Shown: piece by piece, positions 22,346-33,038 of the stretch | Layout: each line of letters opens with the position of its first letter | Numbering within the stretch: the stretch's first letter is position 1 | Program-made: the position numbers and the translations under genes | Notes under the pieces: generated by a model | Seen by the model: the letters and a program-made list of their open reading frames with translations, nothing else | What the model was told of the DNA's origin: nothing | The model's database searches: none | Assembly: GCA_032173675.1 (NCBI GenBank) | Contig: JAVKPL010013429.1 | Coordinates: 1 to 64,000 of the forward strand | Source of the DNA: Gastrolobium villosum | Lineage: Eukaryota; Streptophyta; Magnoliopsida; Fabales; Fabaceae | Direction: 5' to 3' | Length of the DNA stretch: 64,000 nt

Positions 22346-22547
22346 GATTCTAACACAAAGTCTTTTACAAGTTTTATGTTAACCCTTTTCAAAGGGTTTT
22401 ACACCTCTATATAGGTGAGGTGAAACCCTTTTTTTTTCTGGAATCTTCTATAATAAATCATTCATTAAAGTGGTTGTTCAAATATTGAGTTATGCACCAA
22501 TGAATCTGATGCATCATAGGTCACCAAGAATTAAAGCAACACACCCA

Positions 22548-23088
22548 AACATATAATTACTCTTGGAGTCCTGAAATACAATTGAATTGTTTGTTTTTTT
22601 ATTTGTATATATGCAATTATAATATTTTGGAATAAAATACTATTAGAAAGAAAAATCTTGCGAGCTTAAAAAGAAAATTTTTCATGTTATTTTTTAAAAA
22701 ACAAAAAACAAAGGTAAGGATAGAAACTATACATTATTTGTATAAGCTAATCATGGAAGTAATTGTACAAATTGTTTTAAATAGAAGTATTTGATAAGTT
22801 TAGTGTAAAAGTAGTTGGATGTTTGGTTGATATTCATTAAAATAAATTTTAAAACTCAAAATTATAAAATAAATGACAATGGACAAAGTTATGTCTTAAA
22901 TGAATGATTACTCAATGTCAAGTTGCCGTTGTTAAAGAACCACTACCCTAAGAATTATGTCACTTAAAAAAATTAAGTGCAGTCGATAATAATTAGTTTT
23001 ATTATTTCAAATAAACTAGAATGAGGTTAAAAAAAAATTATTATCCGTGGATTGAGAATTATTAATGATTTTGTATATATTCTATACA
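22548..23088. other. Intergenic, no gene seen
   Basis: AT-rich spacer between the copia LTR and the second CACTA element. Nothing recognised. Confidence 0.5.
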
Positions 23089-23099
23089 TCTCACTACAA

Positions 23100-24472
23100 G
23101 AAAAACGGAATATGATGGCGGTGCTATTACGTCGGTTAGAAAATACCCCCATCAACTCTTAATTTTTTCCTCAACTATCTCTCTTATGAGCTTTTCACAC
23201 AACCTACTAACAACTTTTTTTGTTTGTTTGTAAAATCCTAACAACTCTTTGGTTCTATGCACTTGCTCCACGTTTGTACTCAGATTACAATGTCAGTATC
23301 ACTTCATTTTTATAATTTCAACTATATTACGTTTTGATTTCACTTCTTTTTTTTATTTTTTCAATTAATTCCTTTAATATTTCAAAACTACTCTCTCTCT
23401 CACACACACATACATTTCTCTTGTGAGAGCAAACACACCATCAAGAACCTTCTCCTTTTCCTCTCGTTGTTCTTCTCGTTCATGGATCATTACTCGCCGA
23501 CGCCACCAACTAGGTGAGCATCCAAGTGGAACGAAGCCGATCAAGCAACAGTCAAGCACGCTAATCACGCGCTCGCTGATCTAGCGAAGAACGGTAAACG
23601 ATGCCTTTAATCTCACTGCATGTTGCTGCATTCGTTCAGATTGTGATAGCTGTATCTTCTCTTGTGTAACTTTTTGGTAGACGTCCTCAAGAATAAACCA
23701 ATTGGTGTTTGTGTTTGCATAGGAAATAATCATAATTGTTGAAAGAGGGGCATTTTTGCTCTGATTAGCATCTTCAAGCGACGCCCACTTTTGATTGATC
23801 ATGTGAGAAGACATTGTCATTTGAGCACAAGATTGGGAAAGGGACCACTTTCATACTAGGACCTCTTGCCATCAAGGTAATTTAGTTTTCTATTATTGTT
23901 ATTTTGGAATTATTATGTATTTTATACCTTGTATTTTGTGTTTTTTTTTTTTGGAATTTTTAATATGTTCTTAGGGTTTTGCAGGTTCTAAAGTATATTC
24001 TGATGTTTATATGATTTTTCAAACTGAGATTAAGATTATATCCATACCAATTTTTTTTGTAATATTTTAGTGGAAGATTTATTTTATGTTAAATTTTGCT
24101 TCTTATGAATGTAGACACTTATCTATTATAATTATTACTTGTGAAAATTCACTCCCAACTGATAGTAGATAAAATCTCCTGGAACTTTATTTGTACTTGT
24201 GAACCTTTATATGTGTTTATTATCCAATCCCAAAGTTGTAAATAATATGGTTCTTTTCATTAGAAAAATAAAGTAATATATGTCTTACTGAATTGAGAAT
24301 GAAAGAACAAATATGGGATATCCTGCCCAAATGGAGCAAATCGAGGTAACTTTGAACAAATATCACTGGTATAAATGAAAGTTCTTTTCTACTTGATTGA
24401 GTTCCAGTAAACTCTTTCATAAGCAGTATGCCTTTGACATCTAATTCTATTACAACTTATCATCTACCTTAG
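23100..24472. other. 5' part of Pack-CACTA 2, unidentified
   Basis: A CT-rich stretch at 23380-23490 resembles a plant 5' UTR, followed by ATGGATCATTACTCGCCGAC near 23481 with an early stop. The minus-strand open frame 23581-23820 (79 aa) has no domain I recognise. This may be another captured gene 5' end. Confidence 0.35.
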
Positions 24473-25250
24473 GGAAGATCCAAAACCAACAGGATATTCT
24501 ACCTTTCTGTGCCACAAGAAGCACTTTTGGATGTTGCTTCATGTGTTGCAAGCAGTGCTCAGACTCAAAAGGAATGGAATTGCGTAATTGTTGAGAAGCC
24601 ATTTGGCTTTGATGTGCTCTCTTCCCATAGGCTGACACTATCTTCTTTCAAAGTTTGAGGAAAAGCAAATATACAGGTATTTATTCCATCCTATCCCCTT
24701 CTCACCTATCAGCTCATGCACTAATAGACATGGATGGATGAACCTCTTGAGCACACACAGAAATAGTGTTAGATAAATTGGTGATTCATGTCAATCTTTT
24801 GTTAGGATTGATCATCTTCTAGGAAGGAATCTCATTGAAAATCTCACAGTTTTAAGGTTTTCAAATTTAGTTTTTGAGCCACTCTGGAATCGTACTTACA
24901 TACATAATGTACAGGTCAACCTCCTTGTTTAATCTGATTAGCATGCCTCAATTCTAGACTTTATCTTGTTTAATTGTTGTATTAAGACTGCATAATTAAC
25001 TCACCGTAGGTGGTATTATCAGAGGACTTGGGCGTGCATCCCGGAAGGTGATCATAGTAGCTGTATTGTCATTTGAGTAAATATAATGAAATATGTTATT
25101 CTATACTGAATATGTATAAAGAACTTTTTCCTTCACAAGTAATTGTTTATGATATGATATCAGTTTAGTCCTTTGTTAACCATGCAGGTATTTCAGTGGC
25201 TATGGGATTAGTTGTGACATTCTAGAGCTCAGGTGCTGCTGTGGGGTACT
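24473..25250 (+). pseudogene. Captured fragment: glucose-6-phosphate dehydrogenase (4 exons)
   Basis: Exon 24473-24676 encodes NRIFYLSVPQEALLDVASCV and VIVEKPFGFDVLSSHRLT. Exon 24806-24914 encodes IDHLLGRNLIENLTVLRFSN then LVFEPLWNRTYIHNVQ. Exon 25010-25047 encodes VVLSEDLGVHPGR. Exon 25188-~25250 encodes YFSGYGISCDILEL. IVEKPFG and RIDHxLG are signature blocks of G6PDH, the first enzyme of the oxidative pentose phosphate pathway: RIDHYLGK is its active-site region, and IVEKPFG lies beside the substrate site. The SVPQEAL variant recalls plastid-type plant isoforms. Exon borders are consensus GT/AG. A TGA and a missing segment around FKV-stop-GKANIQ, loss of the N-terminal coenzyme domain and an early 3' end make it a fragment. 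Confidence 0.85.
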
Positions 25251-25469
25251 TTGAAGTTTAAAGCATGCAGGCACCACTTAAGCACTGCCGGTTGGATGCT
25301 GAGGCACTGACTAACTAGCACTTATCGCTGACATTATTTTTTAATGCTTGTCTTCAATTATTTTCCAATTGATAATTGTGGGTGTTTTGTTGTTAATGGG
25401 TATATGGGATTAGGGAGGTCTCAATGAAGAAGAAGGTGCTGTGGGAGAAAAAGAAGAAGAAAACAAGTG

Positions 25470-26103
25470 ACCTCGATTGCTGCAGCCACTTCTCCACACA
25501 AGCTTCTTTGTGCAGTGCAAAGTCCATGCAGATTCCCACAAGAGTGAATGCAATATGTATTGCTTGGATTGTATGAATGTAGCCCTTTGCTCTGCTTGTC
25601 TCGTTTCCCATAAAGAACACAGGACAATTCAGGTAATAGATTTAGGTGAAATTTTTTACAACAATGAATTGTGTTTGGCCATCTCATGACTCAATCTGAT
25701 CCAATTCTGTGGGGATTTGAACACAAACGGTCAAAACTCAAAGATTTAGCATGTTTCTTTCATTGTTAGGATCCATTCCCTTTTTGATCGGTCTTAGAAA
25801 TATCTATCTCTTGTATTTACTTTGAATTTTCAACCCACTAAATAATTTTTTATTACTCAATTGTATTGAGTATTGGTTCTGCTTAGATAGATAATTTTAT
25901 TTGTTTTATGAATTTTGGTATTTTCTTTTTGATAGAAGAATAAATAATGTGGTTAATATCCTCTGATGAAGATTTTTTTATTTATTAATTTTCAAAGATA
26001 AAGAGGTCTTCATACCATGATGTGATAAGGGTGTCTGAGATGCAGAAATTTATGGACATAACAGGGGTCCTAACTTACATTATAAACAGTGCCAAGATTT
26101 GAG
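25470..26103 (+). pseudogene. Captured fragment: PLATZ zinc-binding transcription factor (2 exons)
   Basis: The first exon (about 25470-25632) encodes LLQPLLHTSFFVQCKVHADS, then ECNMYCLDCMNVALCSACL and HKEHRTIQ. This is the cysteine/histidine-rich N-terminal part of the plant-specific PLATZ family (A/T-rich DNA binding, zinc dependent). The second exon (25998-26103) encodes IKRSSYHDVIRVSEMQKFMD then ITGVLTYIINSAKI, followed by TGA where the family normally reads V/VFLNERPQPR. The intervening intron has GTAATA and an AAAG acceptor. The 5' edge has lost the tryptophan of WLxPLL. Identity is clear; it is incomplete at both ends and lies directly after the G6PDH piece. Confidence 0.85.
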
Positions 26104-26164
26104 GTATAGGTAATTTTTCTATAACATTGCTGATTTAGCATACTTATTCATATAATCACCACAC

Positions 26165-26581
26165 TTCACTCCACTCCACTCCACTCTTAACAAACTTTTT
26201 TGGACCAGGAAGGGAGGGCTCAACAATAGTCTCATTTAAATTTGTTCTTGGAGAAGAAGAATTTATGGGCTTGCCTCGATGCTTGATGACTGGGAAACAT
26301 TCATGAAGCTGGTATTCAATTTTGATAGGGTAGGCCTAATTGATGAAGATGACTTGCGCCCAGTGAGTGAACGACCTTTAGGAACAGCTTCCTGCCATCC
26401 TTCATCTGAGTTGTCATTTTGTGCCAGGTTATTACTTTCCTTGAGCATTGTTTAGTCCGAGTGAGTTGACTACACTTTACCAATATTGTGTTCTTCAAAT
26501 TGAGCTTCAACTTTATTTTCTTTATCACTTTTAGTCTCTGTAATTGCATAACCTTGAGACATGTCTTCATGTGATTTTCAT
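26165..26581 (-). pseudogene. Captured fragment: CLU/TPR-domain protein (TSS/REC type)
   Basis: On the minus strand, after a CTGCAG acceptor at 26582-26587, frames encode ITETKSDKENKVEAQFEEHN, then NNLAQNDNSDEGWQEAVPKG followed by RSLTGRKSSSSIRPTLSKLN and TSFMNVSQSS. After a frameshift comes KPINSSSPRTNLNETIVEP and GPKKFVKS. SDEGWQEAVPKGR..RKSS..RPxLAKLNTNFMNVSQSSRYRGKP is a block I recall from the C-terminal part of large plant clustered-mitochondria-like TPR proteins (TSS, REC). At least two frame breaks and a stop make it non-coding. It is antisense to the other captured pieces. Confidence 0.7.
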
Positions 26582-27301
26582 CTGCAGTTGTTCCCCAGTT
26601 TTGGCCTGGTTTTCCCTTGAACTGTACGATGGATAATAATTTAGTTTATTTGAATAAAAGATAGGACCAGAATATTGTAAGTATTAAGTAATGAAATATG
26701 TAATTATAATATTTGAATTTGCGCAGGTGAGAAAGCATTAGCTTGATACAGGCCACACAAAATATTTGTCGATTGTAGTTTATATTTATCTAATGATAAA
26801 GATTTTTATTTTGTTGATTTGAATCCTATTTTGGATTCAGATTATTTTGCTTTGTAGTATTTTTTTGTGCTTTTGCCCCTCTAATATACTAAAAAAAAAG
26901 ATTTTTATTTTGTTTAGTATTATAAATATTTATGTATTTTGTCCTTCATTTGAAAAGTATTTTATTTTTAGATTGTCGATTGTAGTTATTTTATTTTGTC
27001 TTTCATTGTAGTCTATGGATCGTTGATTGTAGATAATATCATCAGTTTTAGATTTTTTTTTTTAATATTTCTTTAGAAATAGCTACGGTTGCACCGAAGC
27101 TATACTTACTTAAAAAATATAACATAGGCTCTGAGGCGGTTATTCCGTCGATTTTCGAAAACCGCCTTCGAATACTATTTTGGGTTTAGTGGCACCATTT
27201 TCTATGGCGATTTGATAAACTGACGTTGTATGTTTTAGTGTTTAAACCGCCGCTAAACATGAAAATAACTGCCGCTAAAACATGAATTTGTTGTAGTGTC
27301 T

Positions 27302-27850
27302 TAACATATATAACGCACAATCATATGTAATAATTTTTTTTTGAGAGTCTGTCATATATAATATATAAAATAGATAAAGAAATTGATAGGTATATCTCCC
27401 TATCCAGAGTCTGTAAGGAGAATTTTATTAATAAATAATAGAGAAATTACAGAAAGATAAGAGCAAATGCTCCCTGCAAGGAATAAATCCCCTGCCCTAG
27501 CCTCAGCCGAACTAATACAAAAAATATTCCCCTCCCAAATTATGTCATAAATTATTCTTAAATACGGAACACAAAATGCAATTCCTATCCCAACGGTAGT
27601 TATTAACAATTACAAGATTTACGTACACCACACTCATGTATAAAGAATAACTATTGAAATAACTGAACACTAAGTTGATTTTATTCTAAACAGACCACTC
27701 CCATAAATAAATAATAACTACTAATTAACTGCAAACTAATTTGATTTAATTCTAGGCCTACGAAAATATACTTTCAGTTGTTTAGCTATTTTGGTTTCTT
27801 CATTAGATTCTTCATGCGCAGCTGCATTTCTATTAGAAACTTTTATTATT
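27302..27850. other. Intergenic, no gene seen
   Basis: AT-rich. The open frame at 27400-27609 (-) shows no recognisable motif. Confidence 0.5.
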
Positions 27851-28047
27851 TTAAAGGATATAAGTTTATATCCTTTTAGATCCTAACCGTTGATTTCCGT
27901 CCATCAATGGTTATAATTTATTGTATTAAAATTATTAATTAATTAATAATAAATTTGGCCCATTAAGTTTCACTAAATAGATTATAACCGATGATGGACG
28001 GAAATCAACGGTTAGGATCTAAAAGGATATAAATTTATATCCATTAA
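27851..28047. mobile_element. MITE, long terminal inverted repeats
   Basis: The left arm TTAAAGGATATAAGTTTATA continues TCCTTTTAGATCCTAACCGT and TGATTTCCGTCCATC. The right arm mirrors it (GATGGACGGAAATCAACGGT ... GGATATAAATTTATATCC). Arms are about 55 bases. Related elements follow at 28095-28274 and 50708-50878 (shared AACCGTTGATTTCCG core). Confidence 0.7.
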
Positions 28048-28094
28048 AATGATAGATGTTATCATACAAAAATAACATAAAATAACGAGAAGAG

Positions 28095-28274
28095 TTATTC
28101 TTACAACCTCTTTTCACTTACGACCTATTTTTCATCATTGATTTTTGATAATCCAATGATTATGATTTATTGAGTCAGATTCATTAATTAATTATTAATT
28201 TCTAATATATTATAATAGTTAGATTGATGGAAATCAATAGTGAAAAAATAAATTGTAAAAGATTGTAAGAATAA
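28095..28274. mobile_element. MITE related to the preceding one
   Basis: The inverted arms are TTATTCTTACAACCTCTTTT and its diverged mirror TTGTAAAAGATTGTAAGAATAA. An inner ATTGATTTTTGATAA / TTGATGGAAATCAAT pair and a central ATTAATTAATTATTAAT are the family signature. It is more decayed than its neighbour. Confidence 0.6.
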
Positions 28275-28624
28275 GGTCATACTCGAAATAATAGCTGTAG
28301 AAAACATAGATAATAGACCGAGAGCGTCATCTATTACGTAAGATAAGTTTTATACATTATCATCTATAATGAAAAATAAATTTAGTAGTTTTATTTTGAT
28401 GACTAGACAATATGAATAATGCAGAGAAATTTCTGCAGAATGATGGTATGTTTAGTGATAAAAAAATTGAGTTAATTTTCTAAAATAGCGAACGAACATA
28501 GAAACACATCAGCTCGGCGGTAAAATAGCGCTCGCGGACCATTGCGTCTGGTCAATTTGAAAACATCAAAAAACCACGTTTGGAAGGGACGAACCAATGC
28601 AATGGTTGAGGGATAACCACCGCC
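28275..28624. other. Intergenic, no gene seen
   Basis: Spacer before the TRIM. Nothing recognised. Confidence 0.45.
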
Positions 28625-28629
28625 AACAT

Positions 28630-28994
28630 TGTTGAGGTATATAGTCTCACATTTGTTGGATGAATAACTAATGTGGAGTTTATAAGGCCTAGGACACTAT
28701 CACCCTTTGAGCTAGTTTTTGGGTGGTGTACCCCAAGGTTCTTTATATGGTATCAGAGCCTCACCTTCTCCCACTTTAAAGTGGAATTAAAAATAAAAAC
28801 ACAAAAAGTAAACCAAAAATTGGGTCCGTGCATAGTTCACGTTTCAAGCCCAAATGACTCTTGTGTGAGGGGGCGTGTTGAAGTATATAGTCCCACATTA
28901 GTTGAATTAACAATTAATGTGGAGTTTATAAAGCCTTAGACACTCCCATCCTTTGGGCTAACTTTTGGGATGGTGTATCCCAAGTTTCTTTACA
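28630..28994 (+). mobile_element. TRIM (terminal-repeat retrotransposon in miniature)
   Basis: Two short direct LTRs, 28630-28747 (118 bp) and 28876-28994 (119 bp), begin TGTTGARGTATATAGTCYCA and end CTTTAYA. The primer binding site TGGTATCAGAGC (initiator tRNA-Met) lies at 28748-28759 directly after the first LTR. A polypurine tract GTGAGGGGGCG precedes the second. Perfect 5-bp duplications AACAT flank the element at 28625-28629 and 28995-28999. No coding capacity: it depends on proteins of other LTR elements. Confidence 0.93.
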
Positions 28995-29556
28995 AACATT
29001 TTAAGAATCTTTGCCTTTGTGCGTGGTGGTGAACTACACCTCATCTAAGCCTCCCCCTTCAAAAATGCAGGATGAGAGGCCTAATAAAACCTTCTCCATC
29101 TCCTTCTCTCCCATTTATGTGGGACTCCTTAAAACCCACTTCCTTCATCCCTTTTCTCCTCTATTTTCAACTTCTTATCCATGAAGAAACGTATGGATTC
29201 TCAAATACACCAATAATAAATGTGTTATAACTTGAAGAAGAATGTATTTTGTCTCATCTCAAAATAGATATGAAACTTTCCTTTACTTGCAAGATCATGA
29301 GTATATCATCGATCATTAGAGACTAACAACGCCATAATAAGAAACCGTCCCCCGTTTCAAATAAATTAGAGAATTTATTAAAAAAAACAAGGTCATATAA
29401 TCATATTCTAGTAAATTAGAGAATTTACTGAAAAAACAAAAAAAGAAAAGAAATGTTAGGGCTACCACCAGAAAAGGATGACAACTTCCCTTGCACATTC
29501 ACTCTTACAAAAGAAAACTCAGAACTAAAGAAAAGAGATAAAAGACGTACACTTAA
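28995..29556. other. Intergenic, no gene seen
   Basis: No coding similarity recognised. The open frame at 29316-29498 (-) is low complexity. Confidence 0.5.
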
Positions 29557-29705
29557 AATAAGGAGATGATTTTCTCATATGTTGTTTGAGAAAAACCATC
29601 TTTTTATTTTTCCTTAATTTTTTTTAAAAGAAAATGTGGGATCCACAATAGGAATATTTCTATGACATAAGAGGAAAAAATCCTACAACATACGAAAAGA
29701 TTTCG
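29557..29705. mobile_element. Degraded MULE-type MITE (family of 1691-1858)
   Basis: Contains TTTTCTCATATGTTGT at the left, GTGGGATCCAC inside and CCTACAACATACGAAAAG at the right. These match the ACATAAGATAA and GTGGGACCCAC signatures of the 1.7 kb copy. Ends are eroded. Confidence 0.45.
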
Positions 29706-29717
29706 CCTTTAAAAAAT

Positions 29718-29925
29718 GGGTTTAATGTTTATCATTTTAAATGACATAACTTTATGTCATTTTTAATGAAACTACGTTGTTTTGATGTGTTTTGTCATTT
29801 TTTCTAATTTATAAAATTAGAAATAAAAAAATGGAGGAAAGAGAATGTAAACACACACCAAAACGACGTAGTTTTATTAAAAATGACACAAAGTTGTGTC
29901 ATTTAAAATGATAAACATTTTTCCC
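29718..29925. mobile_element. MULE-type MITE with near-perfect hairpin
   Basis: Left arm GGGTTTAATGTTTATCATTT followed by TAAATGACATAACTTTATGT; the right arm is its mirror ending AAATGATAAACATTTTTCCC. The flanks TTAAAAAAT and TTAAAAAAAT form a 9-10 bp target duplication. The element is 208 bp and noncoding. A decayed relative is at 30736-30900. Confidence 0.75.
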
Positions 29926-30579
29926 TTAAAAAAATACGTCTGGTTTGTAGAAAAAGAAAAACTTTCTGTTTTTTCATTTAAATTTGACATTAGGGTTCAT
30001 ACTTATTAATTTCATTTATTCTTTTATAATTTTTTTAAATTTCATTCAGGCCAGAATGTTGGGCTCAAGGCACGAAGGCCCACATATCTTCTAGATTATG
30101 AAGTGGGCTAGAAGGAGGCCCATTAATCGGTACCACGTTTTCCTTTTTGCAAGCATATTACTACTTTAATTTTGGTTAATCCCATTTGCATTCTATTGCT
30201 TGTAACAGTGCATGAATATGACAGAGAGATAATTATCCAACTTCTCTCTTTTATTTCCTCCCTCACATTTTCTCTGTATCTCTCTCGTCACTCAGATCAA
30301 TATTTAATTAATGAAGACTTGATGGATCATTAATTAAATTCTTTTAAAATAATGATAATTCAACTAACAACATTTATTCTCTACCCTCGTTCATAATTAA
30401 TATCATTTGTGTAGCACTTTTTTTAACTTTAAGTCGTATGAGCCAATATTTGAGCTAAGAAATAAATAATTATCACAACTCGATTTTTTAACATTTACTC
30501 AACGTCCCCTCCTATACATCTCGACAATTAATCGAGTAAATCCTTAACCTATTACACTTGAATAAAAGGTTAACTTACA
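29926..30579. other. Intergenic, no gene seen
   Basis: AT-rich, with pyrimidine-rich stretches at 30230-30290. Nothing recognised. Confidence 0.5.
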
Positions 30580-31090
30580 TAGAGTTTTATTAGTCTCATT
30601 TAACATAAGATAAGTTATCTTATGTTGTAGAGAGAAAATAAGTGGGTCCCACCATTACAAGAAAAAGGAAGAAAAAAAAGATGGGATACAAAAATCGAAG
30701 TGAGAAAAAATAAGAGATGATATCTTATATAGAGAAAAGTGTTTATCCTTTTAAATAACACAACTTATATCCTTTAACTCTCACAAAGATGTAGGACTCA
30801 CACCTTTATTTTTTTTGTCAACTCTCTCCTCCTTTATCTATCTCTTTCTCTCTCTTAAAATGACACAATTTTACATCCTTTAAAATGATACACACTTTAT
30901 TCATCTTACATAATAGGAGAATAACATTTCCCATTTTATATAGGGCTTTACATTTCTCATTTGACATGAGGTTATAAAAGTTCCTACACACACATAATTC
31001 AAATGGGTACCACCATAAAAAAAATAAAAAAATAAAAAAAAATATTGCACATAAAATGATCTCTCACTAACATGAAAATACAATTCCCCT
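30580..31090. mobile_element. Cluster of three eroded MITEs
   Basis: 30580-30735 carries TAACATAAGATAAGTTATCTTATG and GTGGGTCCCAC. 30736-30900 carries GTGTTTATCCTTTTAAAT mirrored by CCTTTAAAATGATACACAC. 30900-31090 carries CATCTTACATAATAGGAG and TTTGACATGAGG. The first and third belong to the 1691-1858 family, the middle one to the 29718 family. Boundaries are approximate. Confidence 0.5.
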
Positions 31091-32540
31091 TTGCCCTTTT
31101 ATATATAGCGAGACAACAGCTTAGGTAACTTTTTCAAGCCCTAAAACTTGAGTGATTAACAAGATAATATATTTAATTGAGTAATTAATTATTCTTGGAG
31201 TTCGCTGACGGTGGTCCTACGCAATACTCGTGACGTCACTCTACATATTTAATTCGTCTGCGTATACGTTGTAGCTCTTCATTGGTTATGTTGGTGCACG
31301 CAACGTGTTGGAGCGTGGAACAGATGTTTTTAGCACTGGCACTTGTCGAACGTGTCTCGAGATTCCTAATTAAAAGAATAAAATAGAAGATGAACTTCTA
31401 ATTAATTATTTGCTAATTACATGTGGTGGATTCCACCTCATAAAAAACCCTGAATTCAGAAATTGGTCGGCTCTATTATGGAGAATAAGCATTTAGATGG
31501 CAGAAATTAAGGCAACAGAAGCATTTACCAGAATACTTGAGTTTCCGATCAAGTGGGAGATGAAGAAGATCTATGTGGTTCAATAATACTCAGGTCAGGA
31601 AAGGTTAGGGCTCTGCTTTGAATGTGACGGATTCCTCATGGAGAAACTACGAAAATTTGGAACGAAATTGCAAGTGCTCCATCATTCAAGAAATGCAGGT
31701 AATTCATGATATTAGTTTTTGTTAGTGGCTTTCAATTATGATTACCCCAATAGTATTATTACTGTTATGTCTTCGGAGAGTCCTTCTTTTATTTATAAAA
31801 TAATATGCGATATGGTTTGAAATTACATATCTGTACACGAATGATTTGAGAAGTCACTTGTATTGGTTTTAAGGAAAAAAGCATGCCAATCTGTGTTGGC
31901 CATATATAATCACAATATCATTGTATAATAAAGATAATATTCATACACTTGGGAAGAGGAGAAATAATCTAATTAATGGGCCTATCATCATGTTTTTCTC
32001 TCCTAGAAAGCCTTTATTCTACCAAAACTCAAGCTAATTATAAGGGTCGTTTGGTAGAGGAGAAATTTTTTTTTATCCAGAAAATAATTATTACTGAAAT
32101 ATAATGAGAAATATATATTTACTGGAATATTACTAAAAGGTGTTTGGTATGATAAAATTTTCTCAGGAATTTATGATTAAATTTACTCAGTGTGTATTTG
32201 GTTGATTATTAAATATTAGTGGGAACAATATTATAGATGACAGTTTGTTAATTTTTCTTTTTATCGTAGATGATAGCATGTTTGTTTTATTTTAGATATA
32301 GGTGAAAGTTTATAAGTTTCACCTTACGTCGCTGATGATTTTTTTTTTCTTATACTGTAATGATAGTTTATCATTTTGTCTTGTCTATATTTTTTCTTTT
32401 CTTTTAATTTAGTAGGTCTAAAATCTCGTAGCATGAAGAATAGATTAAGAAATTCACAATCTATGATCATCCCATTTGTTTAAGTCATTTTAGTGCTTTC
32501 GCTAATTCATGAATATAATCCAATCACAAGGGTGTAATTT
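31091..32540. other. Intergenic, no confirmed gene
   Basis: No coding domain recognised. At 31480-31700 a somewhat less AT-rich patch (ATGGCAGAAATTAAGGCAAC) has short open stretches but early stops, and may be an old gene scrap. At 32042 GGGTCGTTTGGTAGAGGAG resembles the end of a Harbinger or hAT MITE without a clear partner. Confidence 0.45.
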
Positions 32541-33038
32541 TGATAGGATAGCGGATCCTACAATGGAAACTCAGCGAAGAACAAGATGAATTTCGAGAGA
32601 GAAAAACAGAGGAAACAAGGAAAGGAATCTGTATATTCTTGTATGATTCACAAAGTCACGCTATCAGGCATATATGCCACGTTTCTAACAACTCCAACAG
32701 AAAACACAAAAGCATGACACGTCCCCTATGACTCATGCTTGTATCAGTTACTAATAACAGATACTAATTACAATTCATAACAGCAATTCACTAATAACAC
32801 CTAATAATGAGGCCCAAACGTATAACAACAATTACTCCACTTAATAGTATGTAACAGAAACGTAACGTATAACAACAATTACTCCACTTAATAGTATGTA
32901 ACAGAAACGTAACGTATAACAGCAATACAATAAAGAACCATGACAACATTAATGGATTGGGCTGATTAAACCACATAATCCTTGGCCCAGGAAGGGGCAC
33001 CAGCTCTCCTCTTCATGTTGGGCTGAGTATTCCTAACA
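32541..33038 (-). repeat. 3' LTR of the Reina-type element
   Basis: On the minus strand it runs TGTTAGGAATACTCAGCCC to GGATCCGCTATCCTATCA. It contains a tandem duplication of about 47 bases (CGTATAACAACAATTACTCC repeated at about 32819 and 32866). The last 73 bases of the polyprotein frame lie inside it. Confidence 0.92.

Larger units (their letters stand above)
8870..22547 (-). mobile_element. Decayed Ty1/copia retrotransposon, minus strand, with nested insertions
   Basis: On the minus strand the order is right LTR (22547-15554, interrupted by insertions), PBS, gag, protease, integrase, reverse transcriptase, a deleted RNase H, polypurine tract and left LTR (about 9161-8870). Placing RT after integrase is diagnostic of Ty1/copia. 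LTR homology is clear over the GGTTTTACAYCTCTATATAGGTGAGGTGAAACC-like block seen at both 9.0 and 22.4 kb. Coding regions carry many stops and frameshifts. Insertions at 11402-12070, 12103-14520, 15869-17950 and 17993-22345 more than double its length. Confidence 0.8.
15554..22547 (-). repeat. Copia right (5') LTR, split by three transposons
   Basis: LTR pieces are 15554-15868, 17951-17992 and 22346-22547. Removing the Harbinger-like and hAT insertions joins AAAGATTTTCTCTAA, GGAGGTAGTATACTCAAAC and CACAAAGTCTTTTACAAG. That order matches the left LTR at 8.9-9.1 kb. Confidence 0.7.
23092..27298 (+). mobile_element. CACTA element carrying pieces of three host genes (Pack-CACTA 2)
   Basis: It starts CACTACAAGAAAAACGG and ends GAATTTGTTGTAGTG. 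Perfect TCT duplications lie at 23089-23091 and 27299-27301. The length is 4,207 bp. Subterminal DNA holds GGCGG/CCGCC motifs (CGGCGGTTT-like at 27130-27270). No transposase is visible. The interior contains, in order, unidentified DNA (23.4-24.4 kb), G6PDH exons, PLATZ exons and, on the opposite strand, part of a CLU/TPR protein gene. The captured exons keep introns with GT-AG borders, so the capture was at the DNA level. Confidence 0.9.

Noticed and set aside
28748..28759. tRNA-Met gene suggested by TGGTATCAGAGC
   Set aside because: Only the 12-base primer complement is present, not a tRNA cloverleaf; same for 63115-63126 and 15541-15552.
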